A stretch of DNA of 64,000 nucleotides from Megamerina dolium (taxonomy: Eukaryota; Arthropoda; Insecta; Diptera; Megamerinidae): positions 44,165,140 to 44,229,139 of the forward strand of contig OY978526.1 of assembly GCA_963854835.1 (NCBI GenBank), written 5' to 3'. Positions 42,950 to 54,845 of the stretch are shown piece after piece (the first letter of the stretch is position 1; each line of letters begins with the position of its first letter). Position numbers and translations under genes: made by a program. The notes under the pieces are model-generated. The model saw only the letters and a list, made by a program, of their open reading frames with translations, did not search any database and was not told the DNA's origin.

Positions 42950-45693
42950 TTATACCCTGCATATGTAGATATATATATAAAACGTTTGCTCGAATTCCAC
43001 CTTTTTCTTTCATTTCCACTACTTTGTATGGGAGCTACGAATTAAAAAGAATTATTAAGAATTATTTAACGAATTTTTAAGAATTAGGCGTGGCTCGTCA
43101 GTTTTTTGAGAAACAATTTATAAAAAGTGGGCGTGGCCTACCTTTTTCTTGTAAATATAATGAGTTTTGCAACATTAATTCACACTTTAAATTTTGTTGT
43201 CCTACGCTGAATAGTTCGTAAGTTATATCGGTTTAAATTTTTTTAAATTTTCCCAACTTTGTATGGTAGCCCCATTATGAAGTGGGCGTGGCATGTTAAT
43301 TTTTTCTCCGATTATTTTCGACTACCATATTAACCTAAGTATTAATTACAGCTATTTCAATTTAAGGGGTTACACCACTGTAGAATTTTCAAAAAGTGGA
43401 AAAAAATTTTTTTATCTTAAATAGTCTGTCTACACCAGAACATGTGATTCGCGCACTGCCCGTAAAAAGTTTGCATGGGTTAGCAACCCTAGTGTAAGTC
43501 TCTTTCCTCCCGCTATTTTTCGTTCTCATTCTATCTTTCTCTCACTCCCATGCTCTCTTTTCTTTAACTTTAGCTATTCACTTTCTGTTTATTTACTTAG
43601 CTATCATTGTTGATATAAACTCCCTATTAAAAAGAAGTGCGTGTTTCTATAAATATTAAAATTAAAATTATAAACAACAATAAAAAAGCCCCAATTTCTC
43701 GAATAGTGCGCGACATTTTTCCCTCTCCATAACGTAATTACATTTACTTTTAAATTAATTAAACAATAAATAATCATTGAGATTAGGATTAAATATATGT
43801 AAAAACAGTGGAAAAACAAGTGTCCGTGTGTTTAATATTAACAACTACCACAACTACATCAATAGATGCAGCCATACCCCCAACACAACATTCAGGCAAG
43901 TGTACCACATCGCAGCAAGTCCACCGGCATTCACTCGCTCTGCGCTGAAACATAGTCATTAATAGTCTCAAAAATAATGTACTAAAGGATGGAAGGCGGT
44001 AAAAATGTCTAAGTGTCTGAATATCGAGTTTTGCCGCAAGAAGTCTGAGGTATTCTCCGAGCACCTTTAAACTTTAAACGCGTTTTTCTCGAAACCACTT
44101 TTTTTGAGATGGCCGGAAACATAACTCGAACAAATCTTAACCGATTGATTTGAAAATTTTTACAATACATTTGAAATCGTTTTCTTCAGCGACGTACGTA
44201 GGGGTTTTTTGTGCATATTTTTTTATTTATAAACAATTTTTTGACGATTTTTTAGGTAAAATTTCGAACTTTTTCTTCAAAGGGTCGCCATTTTACGAAA
44301 AATCAATTAATCCAAAAACCCCTACGTACGTCTCTTGCTATTGTAATATGGAATCAAAAAATATTCGGTATTTTGTTCCAAATCGAAAATTGCGGGCGCT
44401 AGGATTCCGGCCGTGCATCGCGGTGAAAAAAACGCATCAGCGGGGAAATGCTGCTCAGCCGCCATTTTGTTTTTGAATCGCGCAACTTAATTGTTTTTTT
44501 GGACTTCAAGATTGACATTAAAAAATACTTTTTACAGAATTTGAATATCTCCTTTTGTTTGGCCTACAAAAATTATCGAAATATGCCTTTTTTTTGTGCT
44601 CTACAGTGGTGTAACCCCTTAAAAGAAATTCGGTCATTTTGTATGGGGGCTACTATAAACAGTGTTCGTGGCGAGTCCGTTTAATGTGAGTCTAGTTGCT
44701 GTTATAATACTAATCCATACCTTAAATCTAGTTGCTCTACGCTGAATAGTTTGTTATGACGGTTAACATTTTTTTTTAAATTTCCCCAACATTTTATGGG
44801 AGCCCCAATAAGAAGGGGGCGTGGTACGCTGATTTTTCGCCAGATTATTTCCGACTACCATATTAATCTAAAACGTCAATTATAGTTATTCTAGCCAGAA
44901 GATTTCAGAAGTTACAGCTGTTTCTATTTAAAAGAAATTCGGTAATTTTGTATGGGGGATACTATAAACAGAGGGCGTGGCGACTCCATTTCCTGTAAGT
45001 CTAGTTGCTCTTACAATACTAATCCATACCTTAAATCTGGTTGTTCTACACTGAATAGTTTGTAAGTTATGGCGGTTAACATTTTTTTTTAATTTCTTCA
45101 ACTTTGTATCGGAACCCCAATAAGAAGTGGCCGCGGCACACTGATTTTCTGCCAGATTATTTCCGACTACAATATTAATTTAAGTGTCAATTATGGTTAT
45201 TCTAGACAGAAGATTGCCGAAGTTACAGCTGTTTCATTTTAAAAGAAGTACAGAAACTTTGTATGAGAACTACGCTAAAAAGTAGGCGTGGCTCACCCAC
45301 TTTTGGCGAGGTTATATAGTAGTATAATATAACTCTATGTGCCAAATATTGTTGTCCCAAGTGTTGTCCCAGTTATAGCAAGTTAAAGATTTTGAAAATT
45401 CCGAGGTTAGTCGCTTTGAATGCTTGGTGAGGGCGTGGCTATTGACCGATCATGCCCAATATCAATCCCCTCCGTATCCTTGGATCATAGGTTACTTATG
45501 CCAAATTTCGTCAAAATAGCTCAATATTTCACAGACAGCCGGACGGACGGACGGACATCGTTAAATCGAAAATTTAAGCGACGCTGATCCCGAATATATA
45601 TAACTTTTTTATATCTCCGGAGATTTCTTCAAGTGGTTACAAACATCTGACCGAAATGAATATACCTTGCATATTGCATTATGCAGGGTATAA
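42950..45693. repeat. TATACCCTGCAT-bounded repeat with about 310-bp internal units
   Basis: The ends TTATACCCTGCAT (42950-42962) and ATGCAGGGTATAA (45681-45693) are perfect inverses. Inside, blocks starting AAAAGAAATTCGG, TTTTGTATGGGGG and GGGCGTGGC recur with about 310-bp spacing (44621, 44930, 45241). A related unit begins near 43015, before a 1253-bp insertion. The right part has (GGAC)n at 45540-45555 and a run of phrases such as GCCAAATTTCGTCAAAATAG. Repeats with these motifs are familiar from fly genomes, but I cannot name a family. It has no ORF. Without the insertion it is about 1.5 kb. Confidence 0.72.
43366..44618. mobile_element. 1253-bp TTAA-flanked TIR element
   Basis: The perfect 19-bp TIRs GGGGTTACACCACTGTAGA (43366-43384) and its inverse (44600-44618) are flanked by TTAA at 43362-43365 and 44619-44622. 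Removing the element restores continuity of the surrounding 310-bp unit (CAATTTAAAAGAAATTCGG). Inside is a second perfect 19-bp inverted repeat, GACGTACGTAGGGGTTTTT at 44191-44209 and 44314-44332. Small ORFs inside match no transposase. A TTAA duplication suggests piggyBac-type insertion, but the TIR starts GGGG rather than CCC. Confidence 0.82.
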
Positions 45694-48144
45694 AAATATA
45701 TGCGTATAGTACTATAATGATTATATCCTTGTGCTCGTATTGTACTCGTGTGCAGGGTATACAAAATTTACGAATTTTACCATATTTGTGCATTTGTAAA
45801 CGACTACAAAGAGACTGATGTCATAAACGGATAAATGAAATGAAACGTCTCCTAACAAGTTAGCGGGATTATATATTTTTTCTGCTAAAACAACCAATGA
45901 GTATTCTAAGCCAATAAAACGAAGGCTATCCTTTGCTTGACAGTTAATTTGATTTCAGATGGACTAAGGAATACTATGTTGAGTTGTCTCTTCAAATAGA
46001 CCCTGGGATGTGGAGTATTGAGCTAGTAGGAGTTTCAACGTTTCTTTTGTCAAGTTTTCAATGAGGAAGCCCATGGAATCTAAGAGCATGCTTCACTGTG
46101 AAAATCAAGGTGTCAAATAATTCGTTGCGGAACTTTGTGCACAAATACTCATCGATCCTCTAATATATTATAATTTCAGATTTCGAGGTTTAATTTAACT
46201 GTACTATTGGAGATATTTTATTTTCATTTCTCGCTCTAAGATTGGGGAGATATGACATAGATATTAAATAGACGATTAAATTTTATTACGTAGAAAGCAA
46301 TTAATTGCCAAACGATTGAGTGCGCTCTAGAATATTTTGAATATTTGTTGTTAATATCTTTGAAGTTGTTATTTCATGTTTACTCTGCGCATGTAAAAGA
46401 TTATTATATCTTATATGTGAACAAAAATGGAATTAAAATACACCTGCCATACACTTCAAGTTCCGATCCTACAAGATTATTGGTAGTAATTTTATTTTCT
46501 TACATAATTTTGTCAGAAAATTTAAAATATCAATCTAATATATTGTAAAATTTGAAATGTTCATAACTCGGCATCTTGCAATTATAAAAATATAAAGTAA
46601 GAAGCCATAAATCATAATATTGAAGTAATTCAAAAGGAAAAATATCATACGATTTCATTAAGAATACAATTAAATTAATGAGTATAAAAGGCATTAATTA
46701 ATTGCGCTTCATTATGCAACCGCAATAGAGCAGCATAAAAGAAATAAAAGAAGACGAAGATGCAAGATGTATACAAGGATGTATCGTAGTAGTGACGCTA
46801 GGAATTATTTAACGGCAATAATTGTGCTCATAATGTTGATGACGATGATGATAATGAATGCGCACAAACGCACTTTAATTAAGATGAAATTGTATTTCAA
46901 ATGTTGTACATTCTACGTAAAAAGTATTCGGAAACTATCATTAATACAATACATCATTCAGTGTGTTGACAATCAGCTGCTTTAGTTATTCATACATACT
47001 ATTGAGTTCTCTGAGGTTTTAAAAGTGAACAGATTACTTCTTGAACAATGCATTTGTTTTAAATCTTCTGTTTCGAACAGAATTTCTTGTACTGTATCGC
47101 TGAAAATGTTGCACAAGCCTTATAGGGAATGGTGTATATCAAATTTATTTGAATGGCATAAAGCATTCCAAGAAGACCAAGTAGTAGTTGTTGTTGTTTT
47201 GCTTCATTCAGGATGACCTACTACATTTTCGTTGCCCAAAAAAGATTGAAAACATCAAGAAGTTGTAGTCGAAAATCATAGTACCTCTTAGAGAGTAGGA
47301 GCAAGAAGTTAAAACATCTCTAAAGTCTGTCGAAAAATCATCAGCTATACTTTGGGTCCGTAACTTTGGTATCGTAACTGATTTCGAAATGAATACACAT
47401 AACTGGCGGCAATATATGCGTTTATCAATACAATAAGCAAACAAGCTAATATTTTTCAGAAAGATGCCTCGAAAATGAGCAAATTTGACCACACTGAAGA
47501 ACAGTTCTACCAACTTATAGAAAAATAAAGCCAAATCATATGATAGTTTTCGAATAGTTTTTACACAAAATGTATGTGTATTTGATGGAACATTGTGAAT
47601 GCTATAGCTGATATATTGTATATGGATTTATAAGTGCATACACGATGTGTCTTAAAATGAGTACGCATGCAACAGCAGCATCATCTCACTCACTTATTTA
47701 CTTCATTAATTAACGAATCAGTTAAAAATAATTACGCTTAAAGTGTAGACGACGTCATACAAGAACTATATGCATCATTTAATGTGAGATTATTTTAATT
47801 TGTCATGTGGGCAGGCGGTCTGCCAACAACACACAACAAACTCATAACACATATCAATTTCATTCATATTTACGAATGATTATCGTTTAATAACATACAT
47901 AATGTTCATGTAGGTATGATATTAATGTATGCAAGGGAGTTACTTAATGATCAAAAGATTTATACCATCTCGTATGATATTGAATACAGTCGTCAATTAT
48001 TTCTAAACCAAATTGGGTGGATATGCAAGTTCATATTATACCGTGTGATGCTTATGGAAAAAACGTGCTTGTGAATTTCAGTTTAGACAGTTCAAACGTG
48101 GTGATTTTGATACAAGCGATTAAGAGCGTGAGAGAAAGTCAGCA
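45694..48144. other. No feature recognised
   Basis: AT-rich. A single extra GCAGGGTATA at about 45752 resembles the end of the repeat to its left. The ORFs at 46767-46985 and 47208-47534 have no family signature. Confidence 0.5.
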
Positions 48145-48440
48145 ACGTTTGATGTGCTGTGTATTTGGTGGGATTAGAAGAATATGGTGTATTATGAGCT
48201 GCTAAAACCGGATGACACCATTCAAAAAGGGCCGGAATCTGCCACCAGACACGAGTAATTGATTTTCCAGCATTACAATGAGCGGACACATGTTGCACAA
48301 CCTGTTAAAATTTACTTGAAAAATATTGAATGGCAAGTCTTATCCCTTACTTCAGTTGAAGGTATAAAAAATTGGGTCGATACTTTCTTCGTCTCATAAG
48401 ATGCGCTTCCTCAACTATGGGAAAAAGTTGTAGCTTTCGT
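48145..48440 (+). pseudogene. Mariner transposase C-terminal half, decayed
   Basis: The forward strand, in broken frames, reads RLMCCVFGGIRRIWCIMSC (compare KVMLCVWWDWKGIIYYEL). Then come HYNERTHVAQPVKIYLKNIE and WQVLSLTS (compare HDNARPHVAKPVKTYLE, WEVLPHPPYSPD). It ends with WVDTFFVS and LPQLWEKVVA (compare ALPERWEKVVAS). The second catalytic Asp is now Tyr. The left boundary is uncertain because the upstream frame loses similarity. The A-rich end near 48475 may be its 3' edge. Confidence 0.68.
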
Positions 48441-50583
48441 GATTATTTTTTTTTTTAAATAAACCCTCAAAGCCATAAAAAAAAAAATCTTAAAAATATA
48501 CTCGCGCACTGAATATAGGTTGATAAATTTGATTTGTTATTCATTTAACGAAGCTAAATCGAGTCCATATTAATAATATAATATAGACAACCATTTAAAT
48601 TCAGAACAAGTAATTCCAGCGTTCTAAAACCAATTCGAAAGGTAGAATCAAACCAACGACTACAATAGAAAGAACAAGAAAAACCACAAGAAACTGTTCT
48701 ATTATATAAGTAAGCTGTATCCATTTGTAGTATTTTACTCCGTTCAGTGAAAGAAAATAAGAATAGGTAGGAATTATTTACGATACACACGATGCCTACA
48801 TATACTCTTTGAATATACACAATGAGAAATGAATACATACCACGATACTTATTTGTCGTAGCATGTCCGCCAAACATCCCTTTTATTGATCTTTATTTAC
48901 TATAATTAAGCAACTCGGCTTTTTCTAAAGTTCCATTTCAAATATAATTTACCAACACAGACATTTTCATAAATTACTGTATACAATATTTATAAGTACA
49001 AATGAAGGATTGTGGAACATAGAGAATCATACCCAGAATATACACACGTATGTGTGTGACTCGTGATCAAAGTAAATGAGTACAAGGATAACTGTTAAAC
49101 GATTCTTTTTTAGTATGACCCTCTTGTAATAAGAGTTCAAATTAGCATAAATAACATATATGCATTATGCAAATGATTACAACAACAAAAATAAAAAGAA
49201 ATATTTACCAAAAGGAATCAGCAGTAATATTTGCTGTTTAGCCAAATTCATCACTTACCACCACGGCATTAACTAATAATGTATGTAAGACGCGTATCAC
49301 TGTTAACCAATAGACATTTGGCTGCATAAAAAAAAGCGAAAAACAAGTCCCAAAATGCTATTTGAAATTTAGTAAATTTTCCTCTTTCTGCCTTCCGCTT
49401 TTTGTTCAACGTTCACGTTAACTTCCATATAGCAATATATCAATACATTTTTAGCATTCGTAATTCAAATTTCAAGTTAATCCGATGTGTATAAAATCAT
49501 ATAATCCAATATACTGCTTCTTAGATAAATTTTGCACGAAGCTTATGGAGGCATTATCAGAGGTATTAATGCAATAATGTGTTATTTATTTATTTTTTTA
49601 AATAAACCTTCATTTAATGATCAGAATAAACAATTCCAACTGAAATCTCATTCAAAATAAAATAGGAAATACGTAATTGAAATTTACATAAAAAAGAATT
49701 GATGATTATTAGACACAAACAGCTTAAAAGCTAAAAATTCATCAAATATAATTCCATCTTTACAAAAAAAACTTGCGATAGTAATAAAATAGTAATGAAT
49801 GAGTACAAAAATTAATACCATCATAACGAAAAATCAATCCCTCATATTTGATAACATCAACGCCTACGTAAATGTAACATATATATGGTGAATATTTTTC
49901 TTATTACTATTTCATTTAATTTTTAATAATATTCCATATACATATGTATAAGATATTTCAATTTAAAACTCAATTTCAATAAATACCATTTAAAAAAGAG
50001 AAAAAAAAAAAATGAAACGCCATCACTACCAGTAGCAAGAATTTATAAATTTCAAATTCTATGTGCACATCGATATTTTATTTATGTATGTGGGTCATTG
50101 CTGTCAGAGCGAAACAAATAAAAGTAAATAAAAAAAAAAGTAATAATAAAATAAAACTAAAGAGAAATAACCGAAAAATATGTACTTACTTATTATAAAA
50201 CACAAATAGAATCTATGACGCGAAGAACTCTCAACCAATCACTTTAAAACAAATTAAAAATTCAACATTTACTCATTTGTAGTGCATGCTGCAATTATTG
50301 AATAGTCAACTCAGATAATTTTCTTTAATTTTTTTTTAATAAGTAGGTTTTTTTCCAACTCAATACACTTATTCATTTGTGTACAAATATTTAAACATTT
50401 TAATTTAATCTTTCTGCAAGTATTTGCACGTAAATATTGAGAGTGTACCTATAAAATATGTTAATTTGAAGAGCACTTCTCGAGCAAATATACTACAACT
50501 CCTTTAATCAATAAACCCTTACTAATAAGGAGATTTTAAATTGTGTTTCAAGTCGAGAAGAGATTTCGGTAAAGCCACATCTA
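48441..50583. other. No feature recognised
   Basis: AT-rich; a minus ORF at 48554-48877 has no family signature. Confidence 0.5.
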
Positions 50584-51801
50584 CGAGGGAGGTCCCAGAA
50601 CTACTCGACCTAACAAAGAAAACAACAAGTTTTTGGGAAAATTTTTCTTTATTTCTCAACATAATCTCCTTTTAGCTCTATACACTTTTCCCAGCGATAT
50701 TCTATAGCTTCGATACCCACCATCAAGCCATTTTTTCAAATTTGGAAATAGAAAATAATCCAAAAGAGCTAAATCTGGCGAATAAGATGCATGCTGAAGC
50801 AATTCGAGCTCTAACTCATTGATTTTGGCCATCACAATAGCGGCTGTGTGAACTGGTGCATTGTCTTGATGAAACAACACTTTGTTTTTCGCCAAATGCG
50901 GCCTTTTTTCTTCAATTTTATCACTTAAACGCTGCAACAAATTAGTACAATACTCGCCGTTGATTGTTTTTCCTTTTTGATGATAATCAATAAAAAATAT
51001 TCAACGTGCATCCCAAAATACACACGCCATAACCTTGCCTGCAGATGGAACTGTCTTCGCCTTCTTTGGACACGATACTCCCCTTTCAGTCCACTGTTTT
51101 GACTGCTCCTTTGTCTCAGGTGTGAAGTGGTGGACCCGCGTCTAATCCATGGTTACGAATAGACGAAAAAACTTGGTTATATTATTGTGAAATATCGCCA
51201 AACACCCTATAGAAACATCTTCACGATGTTGTTTTTGTTCTATTGTGTACACACACGGCACCCATCTTGCGCATAGCTTTTTCATCTCCAAATTTTCGAT
51301 CAATATACGATGTATAGCACTTTTTGAATTGCCTGTAATTTCGCCTAGCTCACGCACCTTCAACTGGCGATAATCCAATACCATTTTGTGGATTTTCTTA
51401 ACCGTTTCTGGCGTGGTCACCGCAATTGGTCGACCACTACGGTGTTCGTCTTGGCAGTTCATACGACCTCGTTTAAACTCTTCCACCCAATATTATATGG
51501 TCGTAAACGAAGGAGCCTACTCCCCCAAAGTAGAGTCTAGTTCGGCTTTAATATTCGTTGGACTGAGACATTTCAAATGAAAGTATTGAATTACATAACG
51601 GTGACCAATTTTTTTCATGTTTACAAATCCACTGAGGTCGTTAACTTTCGATGGCTCCAAAAAGAAAATATTAAACAACGTGGCGCCTTGAAACTTAAAG
51701 CATATGTTTTATGAGGTTGCCACTTTTCACCAAAGTATTTTTTTTTTCAAACTACTGCCGCAATCTATATGTCAGGTCGGGTAGTTCTGGGATCGCCTCC
51801 G
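50584..51801 (-). mobile_element. Near-full-length mariner (irritans-like) with both TIRs
   Basis: The element starts CGAGGGAGGTCCCAGAACTA on the left and ends with its imperfect inverse (GGTAGTTCTGGGATCGCCTC then CG) on the right. TA lies directly outside at 50582-50583 and 51802-51803. At 1218 bp it is close to the usual 1.3 kb. It is the only mariner in the window with both ends and its target TA preserved, so it probably inserted relatively recently. Confidence 0.92.
50649..51618 (-). pseudogene. Mariner transposase with nonsense and frameshift mutations
   Basis: From ATG at 51616-51618 the minus strand reads MKKIGHRYVIQYFHLKCLSP, then TNIKAELDSTLGE, a stop, and EEFKRGRMNCQDEHRSGRP. Next is the HTH region KVRELGEITGNSKSAIHRIL and KLCARWVP. 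The first catalytic motif is TMD, then a stop replacing Glu, then TR. It continues VHHFTPETKEQSKQWTERGV, VPSAGKVMACVFWDAR, HQKGKTINGEYC, LFHQDNAPVHTAAIV (second Asp) and SYSPDLALLDYFLF (third Asp). The C-terminus is RWEKCIELKGDYVEK with a stop at 50649. One part after FPNLKKWL is shortened. The enzyme would cut and paste at TA sites but is inactive here. Confidence 0.92.
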
Positions 51802-51803
51802 TA

Positions 51804-52997
51804 GCTTAGAGGATAATGTTACGATTTGGTTTGTTCACTCTAATTTGGTAATACAGATATTTTTTCGATTTACATGGTGCTCGTTCATTTCTCGAGCATA
51901 TCTTATTAAAAATTGTTTACGTATTAATTATAAATAAGTTATTATAATTATTTGTAACCTAATCCTAAATAGTCGGAACTGGAGAACAAGTGTTGAAACT
52001 CTTGTAGCAACCATGAACTATGCGTTTTTCATTGAACGTACTTGTTTGACTGTCAAAAGATTCTATCGAAATCATACGATACAAATTGCCAAATAAATAC
52101 GAATAGATACATATTTTTTCCCTTGTGAATGAGGCTATACTGTCTTTTTAGGCACTATATATTGGTCCGTATACTCCTCCTGCGTATTTGCCTCCTGCAT
52201 AAATTAAGAAAGAAAAATGGCATTTCAAACCCAATTTTACAAATAAATAATAATAATGAATGTATTGCAAGGGGTAGATAAAGAAGGTGGATAACTTTTT
52301 TATACTTAAAATTTTAACATTTCATGATAGAGCAAAGGAAATTTAGTCAACTGGCCAAATGGTAGAAGAAAAATATGTAAATAACGAACTAAATTTAAAG
52401 GAAGCAAATGAAAATATGTATGCGTAAATAATTTATTGATGAAATGAACTAGCAAATATAACAGCTAAGGAACAAATGTCTTCAATTAAGTAAGTTCGGC
52501 TTACAAATATGGCGAATAATTCATATCCACCATAACAAGAATGTGCACATATAAATAGAGGAAACAACAACAGTCAGACGCCTGACTAACGCTAGAACAA
52601 ATAATTGTAAAAAATGAGTAAATTGCATCAAATGTAAATAACAAAATGGCTGCGGCTTATTTGTTTGTTTAATAACCACAACCATGGTTGGGTTCAACAG
52701 CATCAAACGGTGAAGGCAATGCCAACCGTAAATTCCGTCATTACAACACATTTCAGTATGAGTGCAGAGGACTCTTAGAACCATCATGGCTGCGAATGGT
52801 GAAGTAAATGCTGTTGCCGGTGGCATGGGAGACTTCGTCAATGCTTTTTGGTTTTGTCTACATTACTTACTACTGTTTTACCAATTTTATTTATTCATTT
52901 GCTCACCGATTCACTTCATGCTTTTTGTTCAGAACCGTCTGAAGTATCGTTCGTTCTGGTTTTGTTTCCTGGCATGCATATATATGGTATATACCAA
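51804..52997. other. No feature recognised
   Basis: AT-rich; no signatures. ORFs at 52521-52841 and 52762-53064 overlap on opposite strands and neither has recognisable content. Confidence 0.5.
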
Positions 52998-53175
52998 ACA
53001 TGGGCAAATCCAATTACAAAAAATTTCAGTTGTTACAGTTACAGTTGTAATTCTAATTAATTAAAGTTTCTATTATAATTAAAAGTAATTGTAATAGAAA
53101 AAGGTCAATGACAATTACATGTAATTGTAATTGAACGTATGTTAAATTACAAAATGTAATTGAAACTGCCCATGT
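52998..53175. mobile_element. 178-bp MITE
   Basis: The left end reads ACATGGGCAAATCCAATTAC and the reverse complement of the right end ACATGGGCAGTTTCAATTAC. So TIRs of about 21 bp differ at only about 3 positions. The inside is dense in CAATTAC/GTAATTG motifs in both orientations. There is no ORF of its own. Flanks on both sides contain ATATAC, but an exact target duplication could not be fixed. Confidence 0.7.
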
Positions 53176-54835
53176 CTGATATATACGTATACATGAAAGA
53201 TATCATACTTTTAAAGTGAAACACAACATAACAAAATTGTACGAATAATTGGTATTTAATTTTATAGTATTCCAATATGATTTCGCTCATATTCGTGCAC
53301 CGTGGCTGGTCTAAATATGGCTCAGTCTCATGTTCCGCTTCCCGAAATAATTTAATCGCTAACCAGTTTGTTCTACTGAATTCACTTCTTCTCAATATTC
53401 ACGTCAAGTAAAGCATTTCTCAGCAAAACAGCGATATTCTTAATTGCTTATGCGAGTGAGGGACTTGGAGGACTTTTTGACGTTTAATCTGTTTAGGAAA
53501 GCACGACATTGATGGCTTTAATTAAACGTTGATTAATCATGTTTTAATGAAACGAAATAAATTTAAGACAAACTTATGAGCAATCTAAATCTTCTCCACT
53601 GCTTCGGTGACCATGTCCACCACCTAACTCCTTTTATATGATTCCATTTTAATACCTTTTATACATTTTTCGATAATTAAATTGCAAAGGAATGTATTAT
53701 ATAATATTCGAAATATTTTACATCATTTTTCTTCACAGCTCACATTTAGTATTTAATGACGCCATCATTTTCATTTACATAGCTAATAAAAATAAATTTG
53801 TTTTCATGTTTGACATGAACGAATACTGGTATTTTATGTTTTCATTATTTGCACATATAATTATAAGTACATTTGTTTGTGCTGAATTTACAAATTGTCA
53901 AGTACTTTCTTATTCGTGTGTTTACTATCAACCATCTGAGATGAAACGAATAAAATAAGAAGCACCAATAAATATATGGATACAGCTTAAGGAGTGTGTA
54001 CACTAATTTAATATCTATGAGAATTCAGTTTTGAATTGAAAGAGTTCACTAATTACATATGATATTGAAATTTTTAGTCAAAAAACCAAACCGATATACA
54101 TCATATAGATGAGATATGATGTGCATAGCGACATACAAATTGTTACAGACATTTAATGCTATAGAATTAAAAATAATGAATGTTTTTGGACCAATTTTTA
54201 ATACGTATTTCATTTTTCCGCGTTATTAAGCTGTACCGTCCTAATAAACTTTCTAACAATCACACATAAAATAGGTACTACTTATAGTAATCAACAACAT
54301 GAGTAAATAAAAGACAATTGAAAACACAATACATAGTTAAGATCTTTACATCTTTCAAACCCTTTTCAATTTAAGGATTTCATCTTTTGAAGAAATATCA
54401 TGCCAAAGTACTTTGTCTGACTCTATTGTTATCATACAAACATGCAAATACCAGAAAGGATTAAAATGCATCTAGTCGTATGTTTATACACTTAAGTGGC
54501 TGAAATTGTTCAAAAACCAATTTTTACATCATTGATTTGAAGAATTCCACAAAGAATACTGCTGGTTTGAAAAAGGATGTACACAAAAAAGAATTTTTTC
54601 ATTGTGTATTGTATTATTATTATTTTGAAACATCACAATCACACATGACGTAAGCCTGCACATATTTATATTTGATATACATTCGAATAGATAAGTAAGA
54701 CATTTCTAATCAAGTAGAGTCATTATAGAAAGGATGTTGAACTGTTGATGTCAACTGGTCAATGAGCTTCGAGTTGTAAGAATGAAAACAGAAAAACAAA
54801 TAATATATTTATATATGTATGCTTATTTATATAAA
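53176..54835. other. No feature recognised
   Basis: AT-rich. The minus ORF 53147-53395 overlaps the MITE end and is not convincing. Confidence 0.5.
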
Positions 54836-54845
54836 TACATACATA

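Noticed and set aside
45540..45555. (GGAC)n as an independent satellite
   Set aside because: It is a short run that belongs to the TATACCCTGCAT-bounded repeat.
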